A stretch of 53,189 nucleotides of DNA from Methylosinus sp. Sm6 (lineage in GTDB: Bacteria; Pseudomonadota; Alphaproteobacteria; Rhizobiales; Beijerinckiaceae), in contig NZ_JAINDZ010000030.1 in assembly GCF_019802345.1 (NCBI RefSeq), positions 1-53,189 of the forward strand. The letters run 5' to 3'. Positions within the stretch are counted from its first letter, which is position 1. Each line of letters starts with the position of its first letter. Below the pieces are notes generated by a model that was given only the letters and a program-made list of their open reading frames with translations, was not told the DNA's origin and made no database searches. The position numbers and the translations under genes were made by a program. Of this stretch, positions 7,804 to 16,315 are shown piece by piece.

Positions 7804-9054
7804 AGTCATGGCCGACCTTCCCGCCCGGCGCCACGCCCCAGCTGGCGATGGCGTTGAAGTGATAGAGCGCGCGCGTTCCGCGGCGCGCGAGGAGCGCCTC
7901 GCGCGTCGGCTGCGCATTGCCGGCTTCGTCGGTCGCGCGGCTCTGCAGGACGGCGGGGCCGCCATCCCAGCGCCAGGCGAGGCGGAACCGGGCAGCGCCT
8001 TCGAGAGAACAGGCTGCTGCAAGGCGGCCTCCGTCCAGCTGCGGCCGCCATCGGCCGACACTTCGACCTTGGCGATCCGCCCCGAGCCCGACCAGGCGAG
8101 GCCGGAAATTTCATAGAGTCCCGGCTCCTTCAAGGACAATTCGGGGGAGGGCTGCGTGATCACCGATTTCGCCTCCATGGCGAAGACGAATTGCAGCGCC
8201 GGGCCGTCGGGCCGCAGCAGCGTATATTTGGCGGTCTCGTCGCGCGTCATCGCCGGCCGCTCGACGAGCTTCAGGCGGCGCAGCCATTTCACCTGCATGT
8301 TGCCTTCATAGCCCGGCAGCAGCAGGCGCATCGGATAGCCGTTGGACGGTCGGATGCGCTCGCGGTTCTGAAAGAGCGCGATCAGCGCGTCGTCCATCGC
8401 CTTGGCGAGCGGCACGCTGCGGCTCATCCCTGACGCGTCGCCGCCCTCGGCGAGCACCCAACGGGCGGCGTGGTCGACGCCCGCCTCCTCCAGAAGAAGG
8501 GAGAGAGGCACGCCGGTCCATTCGGCGCAGGAGAGGAGGCCGTGCAGCCGCTGCGCATCGGCGTCGAGCGGCTCCCTCTGATAGAGCTGCGCGCTGTTGC
8601 CGCCGCATTCGATGAAGGCGATGCGTGATTCTATCGGATAGCGCGCCAGCGCTTCGAGCGAGAAGACCAGCGGCCGCGCGACCAGCCCATGGATGAGCAG
8701 GCGGTGCTTGTCCGGATCGAGATCCGGCGCGCCGCTATGGCTGCGCTCGAAATGCAGGCCATTGGGCGTGATCGTCCCCTGCAGTAGTCGCGACAGCGGC
8801 GTGCGCGAGGCGCCGGAGCCCGACGCATTGGGCGGATTGGCGAAGACGCGCGTGACATTCGCCTCGAAGCGCGAAGGCTGGCCATAGGCTGTGAAGGGCG
8901 CGCCCGGCGCCGTCATCCACGGCTCGACGGCGAGCGCTTCGGCGCGCACCGGATCGGCCGCGCCCGCGGCGCCGGCGATGAACGCCCGTCGATGCAGGAG
9001 GCCATTATCCGCCGCCGGCTCGAACGCTTGTGTGGACGCTCGTCCTCGCTTCAT
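7796..9054 (-). pseudogene. soxC: SoxC-like sulfite dehydrogenase (molybdenum), interrupted by one frameshift
   Basis: The product begins with a twin-arginine type leader (HRRAFIAGAAGAA, residues 21-33). It contains the sulfite-oxidase fold: TPNGLHFERSHSG, the molybdenum-ligand Cys150 in IAFIECGGNSAQLYQ, LLLPGYEGNMQVKWLRRLK, and the dimerisation domain (VEVSADGGRSW). Near 7985-7995 the frame breaks after PVLSKALP. The correct C-terminus (RFRLAWRWDGGPAVLQSRAT ... LYHFN ... GHDYA) continues in another frame to the stop at 7796. A single sequencing indel or a real mutation would explain this. Family knowledge: SoxC/SorA enzymes oxidise sulfite or protein-bound sulfane sulfur in the periplasm, passing electrons to cytochrome c, which here is the next gene. 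A GGAAGAG box precedes the ATG. Confidence 0.75.
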
Positions 9055-9272
9055 CTCTTCCGTCTCGAGACATCACCATCCCGGACGCCGCTTTGGCGAG
9101 ACTGCGTTGGCGTTGCGTGCATCTTGAATCATCCGATCGAAACTCTACCGGTTAACTAGATATATCCTGCGCGAGGCCGGGCCGACAAGCGCGAAACATG
9201 CGGCCGCGCGCCCTGTCGGCATGGGGGCCTTCAGGTCGGCGCGCTGTCCGCCAGCCGCACGCTCCGCTGTTC

Positions 9273-9288
9273 GTTGACGGCCGTAAAA
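9273..9288. promoter_or_regulatory. parS-like centromere site upstream of repA
   Basis: GTTGACGGCCGTAAAA at 9273-9288 shares its first 12 bases with the palindrome between repA and repB. RepB (ParB-type) proteins of repABC plasmids bind such 16-bp GTT...AAC sites. The surrounding 9055-9493 stretch also contains an ATATC-N5-GATAT repeat (within 9308-9323) and presumably the repA promoter; no gene is seen there. Confidence 0.5.
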
Positions 9289-9493
9289 GACCACAGAAAA
9301 GTACGTTATATCAGCGGGATATGCGCAAGCTGGCCCGTTTCTGCAAGGCGCGTGCGAAGACTTGAACCGCGTCGAGGTCGTTAGGATTCTGTTAACCCTA
9401 TTGTTCTTGCCAGCCAGAGAGAATCGGACATAATGGCGCTAAATTCGCCGAAAGGGCGTTCCTGGCGCTATTTGACGAGATCGGGCAGGCCGT

Positions 9494-10675
9494 ATGCTTC
9501 CGACATTCGAATTCGACGATAAGATCCTGGCGCAAGGCGCCGAGATATCGCGGAAGCTCAACCAGCTCCGTTTGGAGAAGTTTCCTCCGAACGCAAAGAA
9601 GACCCTGCGTCAATTCTCGATGGCCGAGGTGGCGCATTATTTGGGCGTAGTTCCGAACAACCTGAAGCGGCTTCACCTCGAGAAGAAGGGTCCCGAGCCC
9701 ACGATCGCCGCAGGGGGGCGTCGGTTCTATCACGCCGAGCAGATGATCGAGCTGAGGCAATATTTGGACAAGAATGGTCGCTCTGACGCCAAGAAATACG
9801 TGCCGCATCGAAAAGTCGGAGAGAAGCTGCAGGTTATCGCAGTCGTTAATTTCAAAGGTGGATCCGGCAAGACCACGACGGCCGCGCATCTTGGTCAACA
9901 TCTGGCTTTGACCGGGCATCGGACGTTGGTCATCGACTTGGATCCGCAGGCGTCTCTCTCTGCCCTGCATGGGTTCCAGCCAGAAATCGACCGCAACCCG
10001 TCACTCTACGACGCCATTCGTTATGACGAGGACAAGACGCCGATCCATGATGTCGTTCTGGCGACGAACTTTCCGTCTCTCGATATCATTCCTGCCAATC
10101 TGGAACTGCAGGAATATGAATATACCACGCCGCTCGCGATGCAGGGTTCGAAGGAGGGCAAGCGGTTTTTCGCCCGGCTCGGGAACGCGCTCGAGGAGGT
10201 GGACGATCGCTATGACGTCGTCATCATCGACTGCCCTCCCCAGCTCGGATATCTGACCCTGACCGCGCTCGCCGCCGCAACATCCGTATTGATCACTGTG
10301 CATCCGCAAATGTTGGACCTGATGTCGATGAGTCAGTTCCTGCTCATGCTCGGCAATATCACCAGGACCATCAAACAGGTCGGGGCTCGCGTGCAGATGG
10401 ACTGGCTGCGATACCTCATCACGCGATACGAGCCGACGGATGTGCCTCAAGCTCAAATGCTGGGGTTCATGCAATCCATGTTGGCCGAGGAAATTCTGAA
10501 AAGCCCGATGCTCAAGTCGACAGCGATCTCCGACGCCGGCCTTACGAAGCAGACATTGTATGAGGTCGACAGAGCGAACTTCAACCGCGACACCTATGAT
10601 CGAGCGATCGAGTGCATGGACGCCGTAAATTTCGAGATCCAAGGCCTCATTCACCAGGCGTGGGGGAGGCTGTGA
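9494..10675 (+). CDS. repA: RepA, ParA-type plasmid partition ATPase and repABC repressor
   Basis: This 393-residue protein has an N-terminal HTH region (FSMAEVAHYLGVVPNNLKRL, about residues 41-60) and a ParA ATPase core with Walker A FKGGSGKTTTAAHLG, LDPQASLSALHG, and Walker B VVIIDCPPQLGYLTL. Length and order match RepA of repABC plasmids. With RepB it segregates the replicon, and RepA/RepB repress the operon promoter. It is the first gene of repA-repB-repC. A parS-like palindrome follows its stop by one base. Confidence 0.95.
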   Translation: MLPTFEFDDKILAQGAEISRKLNQLRLEKFPPNAKKTLRQFSMAEVAHYLGVVPNNLKRLHLEKKGPEPTIAAGGRRFYHAEQMIELRQYLDKNGRSDAKKYVPHRKVGEKLQVIAVVNFKGGSGKTTTAAHLGQHLALTGHRTLVIDLDPQASLSALHGFQPEIDRNPSLYDAIRYDEDKTPIHDVVLATNFPSLDIIPANLELQEYEYTTPLAMQGSKEGKRFFARLGNALEEVDDRYDVVIIDCPPQLGYLTLTALAAATSVLITVHPQMLDLMSMSQFLLMLGNITRTIKQVGARVQMDWLRYLITRYEPTDVPQAQMLGFMQSMLAEEILKSPMLKSTAISDAGLTKQTLYEVDRANFNRDTYDRAIECMDAVNFEIQGLIHQAWGRL

Positions 10676-10676
10676 T

Positions 10677-10692
10677 GTTGACGGCCGTCAAA
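10677..10692. promoter_or_regulatory. parS-like palindrome between repA and repB
   Basis: TTGACGGCCGTCAA at 10678-10691 is a perfect 14-bp palindrome, in the context GTTGACGGCCGTCAAA. It lies in the repA-repB gap, a usual place for parS in this plasmid family, and is repeated in near-identical form at 9273-9288. It is the probable RepB binding site. Confidence 0.7.
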
Positions 10693-10746
10693 TCAGCAAA
10701 AACCCGATTTTCTTTCAATCAACTAGATCTGTGAGGAGGATGAATC

Positions 10747-11739
10747 GTGGCTCGAAAAAACCCATTCGCCAACCTCATGGATCATGGTGGCGTCGAAGAA
10801 AAGACCCCTGCCCTCGACTATGCGCTGAAAGGCGCCTCTCGTTCGATTTTGAGCTCAATCGACGAGTTGGCTGCCCGAGCGGACAAGCTCATGGAAGGCG
10901 AGACGGTCGTCGATCTCGACCCCGACAGCATCGATGTATCGTTTGTTCGTGATCGACTCGACGAAGATGATCGTGAGTTCGATGAACTCCTGGCGGCTAT
11001 TCGCGATCGCGGGCAGGATTCGCCGATCCTGGTTCGACCACATCCTTCTCAGCCTGGTCGTTACATGATCGTATTCGGCCATAGGCGCGCGCGCGTCGCG
11101 AAGATGCTCGAGCGAAAAGTTCGCGCCGTTATCAAGGAGCTCGGAGACCGGGAACACGTCGTCGCTCAAGGGCAGGAGAACTCGGCCAGAGCAAACTTGT
11201 CCTTCATCGAGAAGGCGCTGTTCGCCGCAAAGCTCTCGCGGCTGCGGTATGACGAGGACAACGCCACGATCCTCACCGCTCTTGCGATCGACCGAACGAC
11301 GCTTTCCAAAATGCTCTCGGTTGCGAGCTTGCCCCAGAAAGTCCTCGAGGCGATCGGGCCGGCAAAAGGGGTTGGACGGGATCGTTGGTATGAGCTCAAG
11401 GCGCTTCTCGAACGGCCCGGTTCAATCGATAGCGTGCTGGCAACGATCGAGGACGCTGGGTTTTCCGGCCTTTCCAGCGATGAGAAATTCAACGCGATCG
11501 TGGCGCGGCTCAAATCCAAAAAGTCGACGAACCGCGCAAGAAGCGGACAGCCGTTGAAGTGGGCATCCGAAGATGGAGTGCTGGCGGCTGAAATGAAGGC
11601 CGAGGGCAAGCGCTATACGGTGTCGCTGAAAGCGAAAGGTCCTGACGCGAAAGCGTTTGGAGAATATCTGTCGGAACGATTGGCCGATATGTATCGAGCG
11701 TACAGGCAGGAAAAGACAAACATCGATAACGGAGACTGA
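10747..11739 (+). CDS. repB: RepB, ParB-type partition protein
   Basis: The 330-residue protein has the ParB nuclease-like domain (DPDSIDVSFVRDR, GQDSPILVRPHPSQPGRY, FGHRRARVAKML) and a central HTH region (ENSARANLSFIEKALFAAKL ... IDRTTLSKMLSVA), then the C-terminal RepB domain. The start is GTG at 10747 with a GAGGAGG box seven bases upstream. It binds parS and works with RepA in segregation. The gap to repC holds the counter-transcribed RNA. Confidence 0.95.
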   Translation: MARKNPFANLMDHGGVEEKTPALDYALKGASRSILSSIDELAARADKLMEGETVVDLDPDSIDVSFVRDRLDEDDREFDELLAAIRDRGQDSPILVRPHPSQPGRYMIVFGHRRARVAKMLERKVRAVIKELGDREHVVAQGQENSARANLSFIEKALFAAKLSRLRYDEDNATILTALAIDRTTLSKMLSVASLPQKVLEAIGPAKGVGRDRWYELKALLERPGSIDSVLATIEDAGFSGLSSDEKFNAIVARLKSKKSTNRARSGQPLKWASEDGVLAAEMKAEGKRYTVSLKAKGPDAKAFGEYLSERLADMYRAYRQEKTNIDNGD

Positions 11740-11746
11740 ACCGCAA

Positions 11747-11800
11747 AAGAAAAAGGCCCCCGAAACGTAACGCCCCGGAAGCCCCTTCTCAAAGTTCGCA
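11747..11800 (-). ncRNA. Counter-transcribed RNA (ctRNA) of the repABC replicon
   Basis: In repABC plasmids a small antisense RNA encoded between repB and repC on the opposite strand limits RepC synthesis. Here the minus strand has a good promoter at 11807-11835, a start expected near 11800, and a T-rich end at 11745-11754 after a GC-rich run. The predicted RNA is about 54 nt. Exact ends and the terminator stem are inferred; the stem is not well formed on paper. Confidence 0.6.
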
Positions 11801-11806
11801 CCTAAG

Positions 11807-11835
11807 AGAATCACACTTCCGTGAATCGCTGTCAA
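11807..11835 (-). promoter_or_regulatory. Promoter of the ctRNA
   Basis: On the minus strand a perfect -35 box TTGACA (11830-11835) is followed after exactly 17 bp by GATTCT (11807-11812), a plausible -10 box. It faces away from repC, as expected for the antisense RNA. Confidence 0.65.
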
Positions 11836-11890
11836 GAGTCGGCGCCGTTTTGGTGAGCGGATTTCTTTTGCCTGAACGAGGCAAAAGTTT

Positions 11891-13225
11891 ATGCAGACAC
11901 GTCCAACGACGCCCTTCGGGCGGCGGCCGCTGTCGCTCGCCATGCTGGCGAGCCAGACCGCGACCGAGGATTTCGCCGCCAAGCCGGGCGCATCCGAAAC
12001 CGTCGTGCACAAATGGCGACTGTTTCGAGCGCTCACCGAAGCCAAAGAACCGCTCGGCGTCACCGAACGCGCGCTCTCCGTATTGCATGCGCTGCTGAGC
12101 TTCCATCAAGAGACCGCTCTCACTTTGTCGTCGAATGAGTCGAAGTCGGCGGAAGCGGGCTCTGCCGGCGGCGGCATTGTCGTGTTTCCCTCGAACAAGG
12201 AGCTGTCGATCCGCGCGCATGGCATGGCGCCGGCGACGCTGCGGCGGCATCTCGCCTGCCTCGTCGACGCGGGCTTGGTCATCCGTCGTGATTCCCCGAA
12301 CGGCAAACGCTTCGCCAGAAAAGGGCAGGGGGGCGCTATAGAGGACGCTTTCGGCTTCGATCTCGCGCCGCTCGTGGCGCGTGCGGATGAAATCGAGAAT
12401 CTCGCCGAGGAGGTGCGGGCCGAAAACCGGGCGATGGCGCTGCTGCGTGAGCGGATCACGCTGACGCGGCGGGACATCGTCAAGATGATCGAAACCGGAG
12501 AGGGGGAGGGCGTGTCCGGTGATTGGGAGAGCTTTCACTTGCGCTATGCGGAACTCTCTAGTCGATATGCGCGCCGGCTCGCACGCGTCGATCTGGAGGC
12601 TTTGGCGCGCGCCCTCGCCGCGCTGGCCGCGGAAACACACAAGCGATTGGAAGCGCACATAAAAGTTCAAAATATGAGCGGCAATGAGTCTCAAACTGAG
12701 CGTCATATACAAAATCAAACCACAAACATTATCGATCTTGAACCTCGCCTTCCAGAAGGCAGGGCCGATCCGTTCGAGCCAAATCTCGAAGCAACACGTG
12801 CTCCGATCGAGGGAAGCGCTGAAACAGCCGTGCGGAATTCTCGCTGCCAGGATCCTAAACCACCAGTGCGAACCTATCCGCTCGGCATGGTGCTGGACGC
12901 ATGTCCCAACATCGTCGATTACAGCAAGGGCGGCAAAATTTCTTCTTGGCGGGACTTAGCATGCACCGCGGCGACGGTGCGCTCGGCGCTCGGCGTTTCG
13001 CCCGACGCCTGGGCGCAGGCCTTGGAGGTCTTGGGCGAGCATGACGCGTCGATCGTTATTGCTGCGATCCTGCAACGCGGCGAGGAGATCAAGAGCGCCG
13101 GCGGTTATTTGCGCGTCTTGACCGAAAAGGCGCGGGCAGGGGAGTTCTCGCTAGGGTCGGTGCTGATGGCGCTGTTGCGCGGCAAGGCTGCAAAGATGGC
13201 GCGCGCGCGGAATGCGGCAGGATGA
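11891..13225 (+). CDS. repC: RepC, replication initiator of the repABC plasmid
   Basis: The 444-residue protein begins MQTRPTTPFGRRPLSLAML and has the RepC DNA-binding N-terminal domain (SNKELSIRAHGMAPATLRRH, LVDAGLVIRRDSPNGKRFA). A variable middle follows, then the conserved C-terminal domain (VLDACPNIVDYS, SAGGYLRVLTEKARAGEF). RepC is essential and sufficient for replication in this family, and the origin lies inside its own gene. The AT-rich stretch at about 12658-12735 is the likely melting region. An AGGCAA box precedes the ATG. Synthesis is limited by the ctRNA upstream. Confidence 0.95.
   Translation: MQTRPTTPFGRRPLSLAMLASQTATEDFAAKPGASETVVHKWRLFRALTEAKEPLGVTERALSVLHALLSFHQETALTLSSNESKSAEAGSAGGGIVVFPSNKELSIRAHGMAPATLRRHLACLVDAGLVIRRDSPNGKRFARKGQGGAIEDAFGFDLAPLVARADEIENLAEEVRAENRAMALLRERITLTRRDIVKMIETGEGEGVSGDWESFHLRYAELSSRYARRLARVDLEALARALAALAAETHKRLEAHIKVQNMSGNESQTERHIQNQTTNIIDLEPRLPEGRADPFEPNLEATRAPIEGSAETAVRNSRCQDPKPPVRTYPLGMVLDACPNIVDYSKGGKISSWRDLACTAATVRSALGVSPDAWAQALEVLGEHDASIVIAAILQRGEEIKSAGGYLRVLTEKARAGEFSLGSVLMALLRGKAAKMARARNAAG
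12658..12735. other. Probable oriV: AT-rich region inside repC
   Basis: This is the only clearly AT-rich stretch of repC (AAAAGTTCAAAATATGAG to CAAACCACAAACATTATCG). In studied repABC plasmids the replication origin is an AT-rich region in the middle of repC. The assignment rests on position and composition only. Confidence 0.5.
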
Positions 13226-13260
13226 GGTCAACCCTTCGAACCCTTGACGCGACCCCTTTA

Positions 13261-13600
13261 TGGTGGCGCCTGAGCGGCATGGAGAAGCGACGGTCGAGGG
13301 GGAAGGCGTGCATGTCGGCAGGGACATGCGCCCGGTCGACGACGCTCTTCGGGATTTGAAAGAGGTCACACGCCGTCGACGATCCGGCGCTTGCGTGCGA
13401 AGTTGAGCCTATCGCAGCGCGAGGCCGGGGTTTTGTTCAAGGTCGGGGAAAACGCCTTCGACAAATTTGAACGGGGGCTCGTCGAGCCGAGCGGCCCGAC
13501 CATCCAATTGATGATGCTGCTCGATCGCCACCCGGACTTGCTCGATGAGTTGCGACGGCCAAAGGCGACTGGCGCGGTTTCGGCCCGTGAGCAGTCATAG
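13261..13600 (+). pseudogene. MqsA-type antitoxin remnant with HTH domain, frameshifted
   Basis: The intact part (13391-13600) encodes RAKLSLSQREAGVLFKVGEN followed by AFDKFERGLVEPSG and LLDRHPDLLDELRR. This is the HTH domain seen at the C-terminus of MqsA/YgiT-type antitoxins. Upstream, in another frame from the ATG at 13261, VHVGRDMRPVDDALRDLKEV looks like the linker of the same family. A frameshift near 13355-13375 therefore probably separates the halves. No toxin gene is adjacent. The site right after repC suggests a former plasmid-stability module. Confidence 0.55.
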
Positions 13601-14722
13601 CCCGGCTGCCCTGGTGAGATTGACTCGAAAGCGGTCGCGCTTGCGCTGATAGCGGCGGGTCATTTCGACGCTGGCGTGGCCGAGGTGGCGTTGCACATGC
13701 GCTTCGTCGATCTCCGCCGAGGAGGCGAGGCCGGAGCGCAGCGAATGGCCGGCGAAAGCGAGCCGGCGCTCACCTTCGGAGAGGTCGCCGCGCAGGCCCG
13801 CCCCGAGCGCGCATTTCTGTACGAGCCGGGCGACATGCTTATCGGCGAGCCGTTCCGCGCCGACTCCGCCGTTCTTGCGCGCGACCTTGCGGAACAAGGG
13901 CCCATGCGTAATCCGTCCGAGCCGCATCCAGGTCTCGAGCATGGCGACGGGGCAGGTCTCGGGCCGTGAGCCGCGGCCGATCTCGACCTCGCGCCAGCCG
14001 CTCTTGCCTTTGATCGTGAGCAGCAGCCCGCCTTCACCGGCCGGCGCCGCTTCGTCGTCGTTTGTCTTTGCGGATCCAAAAATCTCGATCCAGCCCGTCC
14101 CGTCTTCACTCTGGCTGGGGCCACAATCGAGGCCGACAATCTCGGAGCGGCGCAATCCGCCGGTAAAGCCGATCGCGAGAATGGCTTTGTCGCGCAGGCC
14201 CCGCAGGTCGTTCTCGAGCGTCGCCAACATGGCCAACAGCTCGTCGGCGAAAATCGCCTGCTTCTGGACGGGCGGGCGGGCATGGGCGCGGCGAATGCCG
14301 GCAAGCACGGTCGCGACATGCGGGTCCGAGGCGTCGAGCGGCGCGCCGAGCTGGCGATAGCGCCAGCAAATGCCCGAGAGCCGCCGCTCCAGCGTCGTGA
14401 CGCTGAGCGGCGCACGCCCGCGATCCGTCTCCATGCAGGCGGCGAGATACAGGCCGACGGTCCGTGGATCCGGAGGCAGCGGAGAAAGGCCTTGCCGACG
14501 TAGCCAGGTCCCGAAGGAGCGCCAGTCGGACTCATAGGCGCGGCGTGTGTTGTCCGACTGGGCGTTGCGGACGTAGTCGCGCGCTCTCTCACCGAGAGCC
14601 GCGAGATGAGCCGGCGGCTCGGCGATCGGCGCGGGCAGGGTGGCGTCGGCCGGGAAGGGGGCCTCGGAAGCCGGCAAAATCTCGTCTCCTGTCCAATGCG
14701 TTCCTTGGCGGCTGAGAATCAA
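13595..14722 (-). CDS. Tyrosine recombinase / phage-type integrase
   Basis: The 375-residue protein has a SAM-like N-terminal core-binding domain (NTRRAYESDWRSFGTWL) and a catalytic domain. The active residues appear in order: Arg in GLRRSEIVGLDC, HSLRSG, HLGHASVEMTRRY with the nucleophilic Tyr near the end. The catalytic set is complete. The start is unclear: TTG at 14722 gives this length, and no early ATG exists in frame. It lies next to two decayed DUF1403 copies and a palindromic site at 15547-15573, a combination suggesting replicon resolution or integration of a plasmid-borne element. Confidence 0.85.
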   Translation of the reverse strand: MILSRQGTHWTGDEILPASEAPFPADATLPAPIAEPPAHLAALGERARDYVRNAQSDNTRRAYESDWRSFGTWLRRQGLSPLPPDPRTVGLYLAACMETDRGRAPLSVTTLERRLSGICWRYRQLGAPLDASDPHVATVLAGIRRAHARPPVQKQAIFADELLAMLATLENDLRGLRDKAILAIGFTGGLRRSEIVGLDCGPSQSEDGTGWIEIFGSAKTNDDEAAPAGEGGLLLTIKGKSGWREVEIGRGSRPETCPVAMLETWMRLGRITHGPLFRKVARKNGGVGAERLADKHVARLVQKCALGAGLRGDLSEGERRLAFAGHSLRSGLASSAEIDEAHVQRHLGHASVEMTRRYQRKRDRFRVNLTRAAGL

Positions 14723-14873
14723 GTGAATCCTAGCATATGCCTATCGGGCGCTGGCCGAGGGAGTTTTTGGACCTTCAATATGCATTGCGGTCGAACATCG
14801 AATTTGCACGACGGGCGCGACGGAAATTGCGGCAAAGGCCGTGATAAAGCGCCGTCTCGGGTTACGATCAGAT

Positions 14874-15400
14874 ATGCACCGATTCGACCCTGCCGATCCC
14901 GTGGCTGCCGAGCCGCCGCCTGCCGGTCGGAAGCGCGCAGCAGTCGCCCGCGCCGACTTCGAGCGCACGCCCGACGGGCTCGTTTCATGTGATTACCCGA
15001 CATGGCCGCGGCTGCCGGCAAGCGCCTCCGAGGCGGCTTTTTCCGCCGGCGCCGGGCTGGCGTTGCTCGATCGGATCATACGCCCCGAGCCGCCTTGCGC
15101 GATACCGAGCGTCTTGCCGCCGGAGGCTCGGAGACCAGCCCTGCCGGCCGCTTCCTCGCCTTATGGCGCGCCTTCGCCGAGCGCCCGCCGAGGCTGGACG
15201 CGGCAGGGCTCGCCGCAGCCGCCGCGCTTCTCGACCTGCCGCCCGATCTCGATTGGCGACGCTCGCCGGCGCCCTTCAACTTGCGCTCGCGGGCCGCGGC
15301 CTGCCGCTCGCCACGCCGGCGACCGCCGGCGTCGTCCTGGCGCAGAGTCAATCGGAATCCCCGAAATCATGCGCGGTCCCGCGGCGCCGCGAGTTGAATC
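14874..15400 (+). pseudogene. DUF1403-like protein, broken by frameshifts
   Basis: Starting MHRFDPADPVAAEPPP, the first frame continues to EAAFSAGAGLALLDRIIRPE. A second frame carries AGRFLALWRAFAERPPRLD and LAAAAALLDLPPDLDW, and a third carries LATLAGALQLALAGRGLPL. Placed end to end these resemble one DUF1403 protein, a family of unknown function that I recall beside integrases on alphaproteobacterial plasmids. At least two frameshifts are needed, so the copy is non-functional. Confidence 0.5.
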
Positions 15401-15546
15401 CACAAATTCGAATCCACAAATTTCGGCTGTCCGACAGGCTCGTAGGCCTCTGTTCCTCAATCGTTCGCATTTTCCCGACGCTTCGGAGAGGCTTCGAGGG
15501 GGTCGATTTGGGCGTTTTCGTCCGGCATTGCTGGGGTTCCGAATCT

Positions 15547-15573
15547 TGTCCGATAAGCGCAGATTATCGGACA
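15547..15573. repeat. Perfect 10-bp inverted repeat with 7-bp spacer, candidate recombinase core site
   Basis: TGTCCGATAA (15547-15556), spacer GCGCAGA, then TTATCGGACA (15564-15573) form an exact inverted repeat. Two roughly 10-bp arms around a 6-8 bp spacer is the layout of tyrosine recombinase crossover sites. A tyrosine recombinase gene is about 0.8 kb away. It lies between the two DUF1403 remnants. It could instead be an operator. Confidence 0.5.
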
Positions 15574-15649
15574 TGGAATCGAGCCGACGAGTGCGGCGGT
15601 TTTTCCGTGAAACTGCGTGACAAAGCGCCGCTGTCTGTTGCCATTCGCC

Positions 15650-15775
15650 ATGCGCCGATTCGATCCCGATCCGTTCGACCCCGTCGCCGCGCCGCCGCGG
15701 CCCGCTCGCCGGCGCACCGCGCACGGCGTAGGCGTCCCACGCCGCCCCCGGACAGCCGCCCAACCCGCTGAGTTC
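15650..15775 (+). pseudogene. Second DUF1403-like N-terminal fragment
   Basis: From the ATG at 15650 the peptide MRRFDPDPFDPVAAPPRPAR parallels MHRFDPADPVAAEPPPAGR of the first copy. The upstream DNA is also alike: both have a 'gcgtgacaaagcgccg'-like or 'cgtgataaagcgccg'-like leader. It loses similarity after about 35 codons, just before the insertion of the transposase fragment at about 15780. Confidence 0.5.
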
Positions 15776-15835
15776 ATCCTAAATCCGGGAGTTTCCCCTT
15801 TGAAGGGATGAGGCGAGAGGCGCATTATCAAGCGC

Positions 15836-16315
15836 ATGATGGACGATTCCTCTCTTCCTTCGGCTCACCCTGCGGGTGAGCAATCGCCGGTTGTGGTCGG
15901 CGAGGCCCCGGCGGGCGTCGATCTCGACAGCTTCTTCGGCCCGATCCGGGTCGAATGGGATCAGGAAGCGGCGATGACGCCGCTCGGGCAGCTGCCGTTC
16001 TTCATCGACTTCCTGAAAACGAGCGGACTGTTCGACGCCTTCGTCGCCGATTGTCCGCTGCGCTATGCCAGCCCCAATGCGCCCAAGAAGCGCGACGTTC
16101 TCGGCACGGCGATGCTCGCCATGCTCGCCGGGCACAAGCGCTACGCTCATATAGCGGCGCCGCGCTGCGACGCCGTGCTGCCGGAGCTGCTCGGCATGAA
16201 GAAGGTCGTCAGCGAAGATGCGGTGCGGCGCGCCTTCAAAGCGATCGACGAGAGCGAAGGCGCGGCATGGCTGCGCGGCCATTTGCTCTCGAACCCTTAT
16301 CCGCCGTTAACTTGA
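15836..16315 (+). pseudogene. Transposase N-terminal fragment (family uncertain)
   Basis: The product begins MMDDSSLPSAHPAGEQ and contains TPLGQLPFFIDFLKTSGLFD and RDVLGTAMLAMLAGHKRYAH, LGMKKVVSEDAVRRAF. These resemble the N-terminal part of large DDE transposases of the IS4/IS1380 kind. The conserved part ends at WLRGHLLS, where unrelated sequence begins, so about two thirds of the protein is missing. The break at about 16290 marks the left boundary of the exporter and prodiginine block. Confidence 0.6.
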
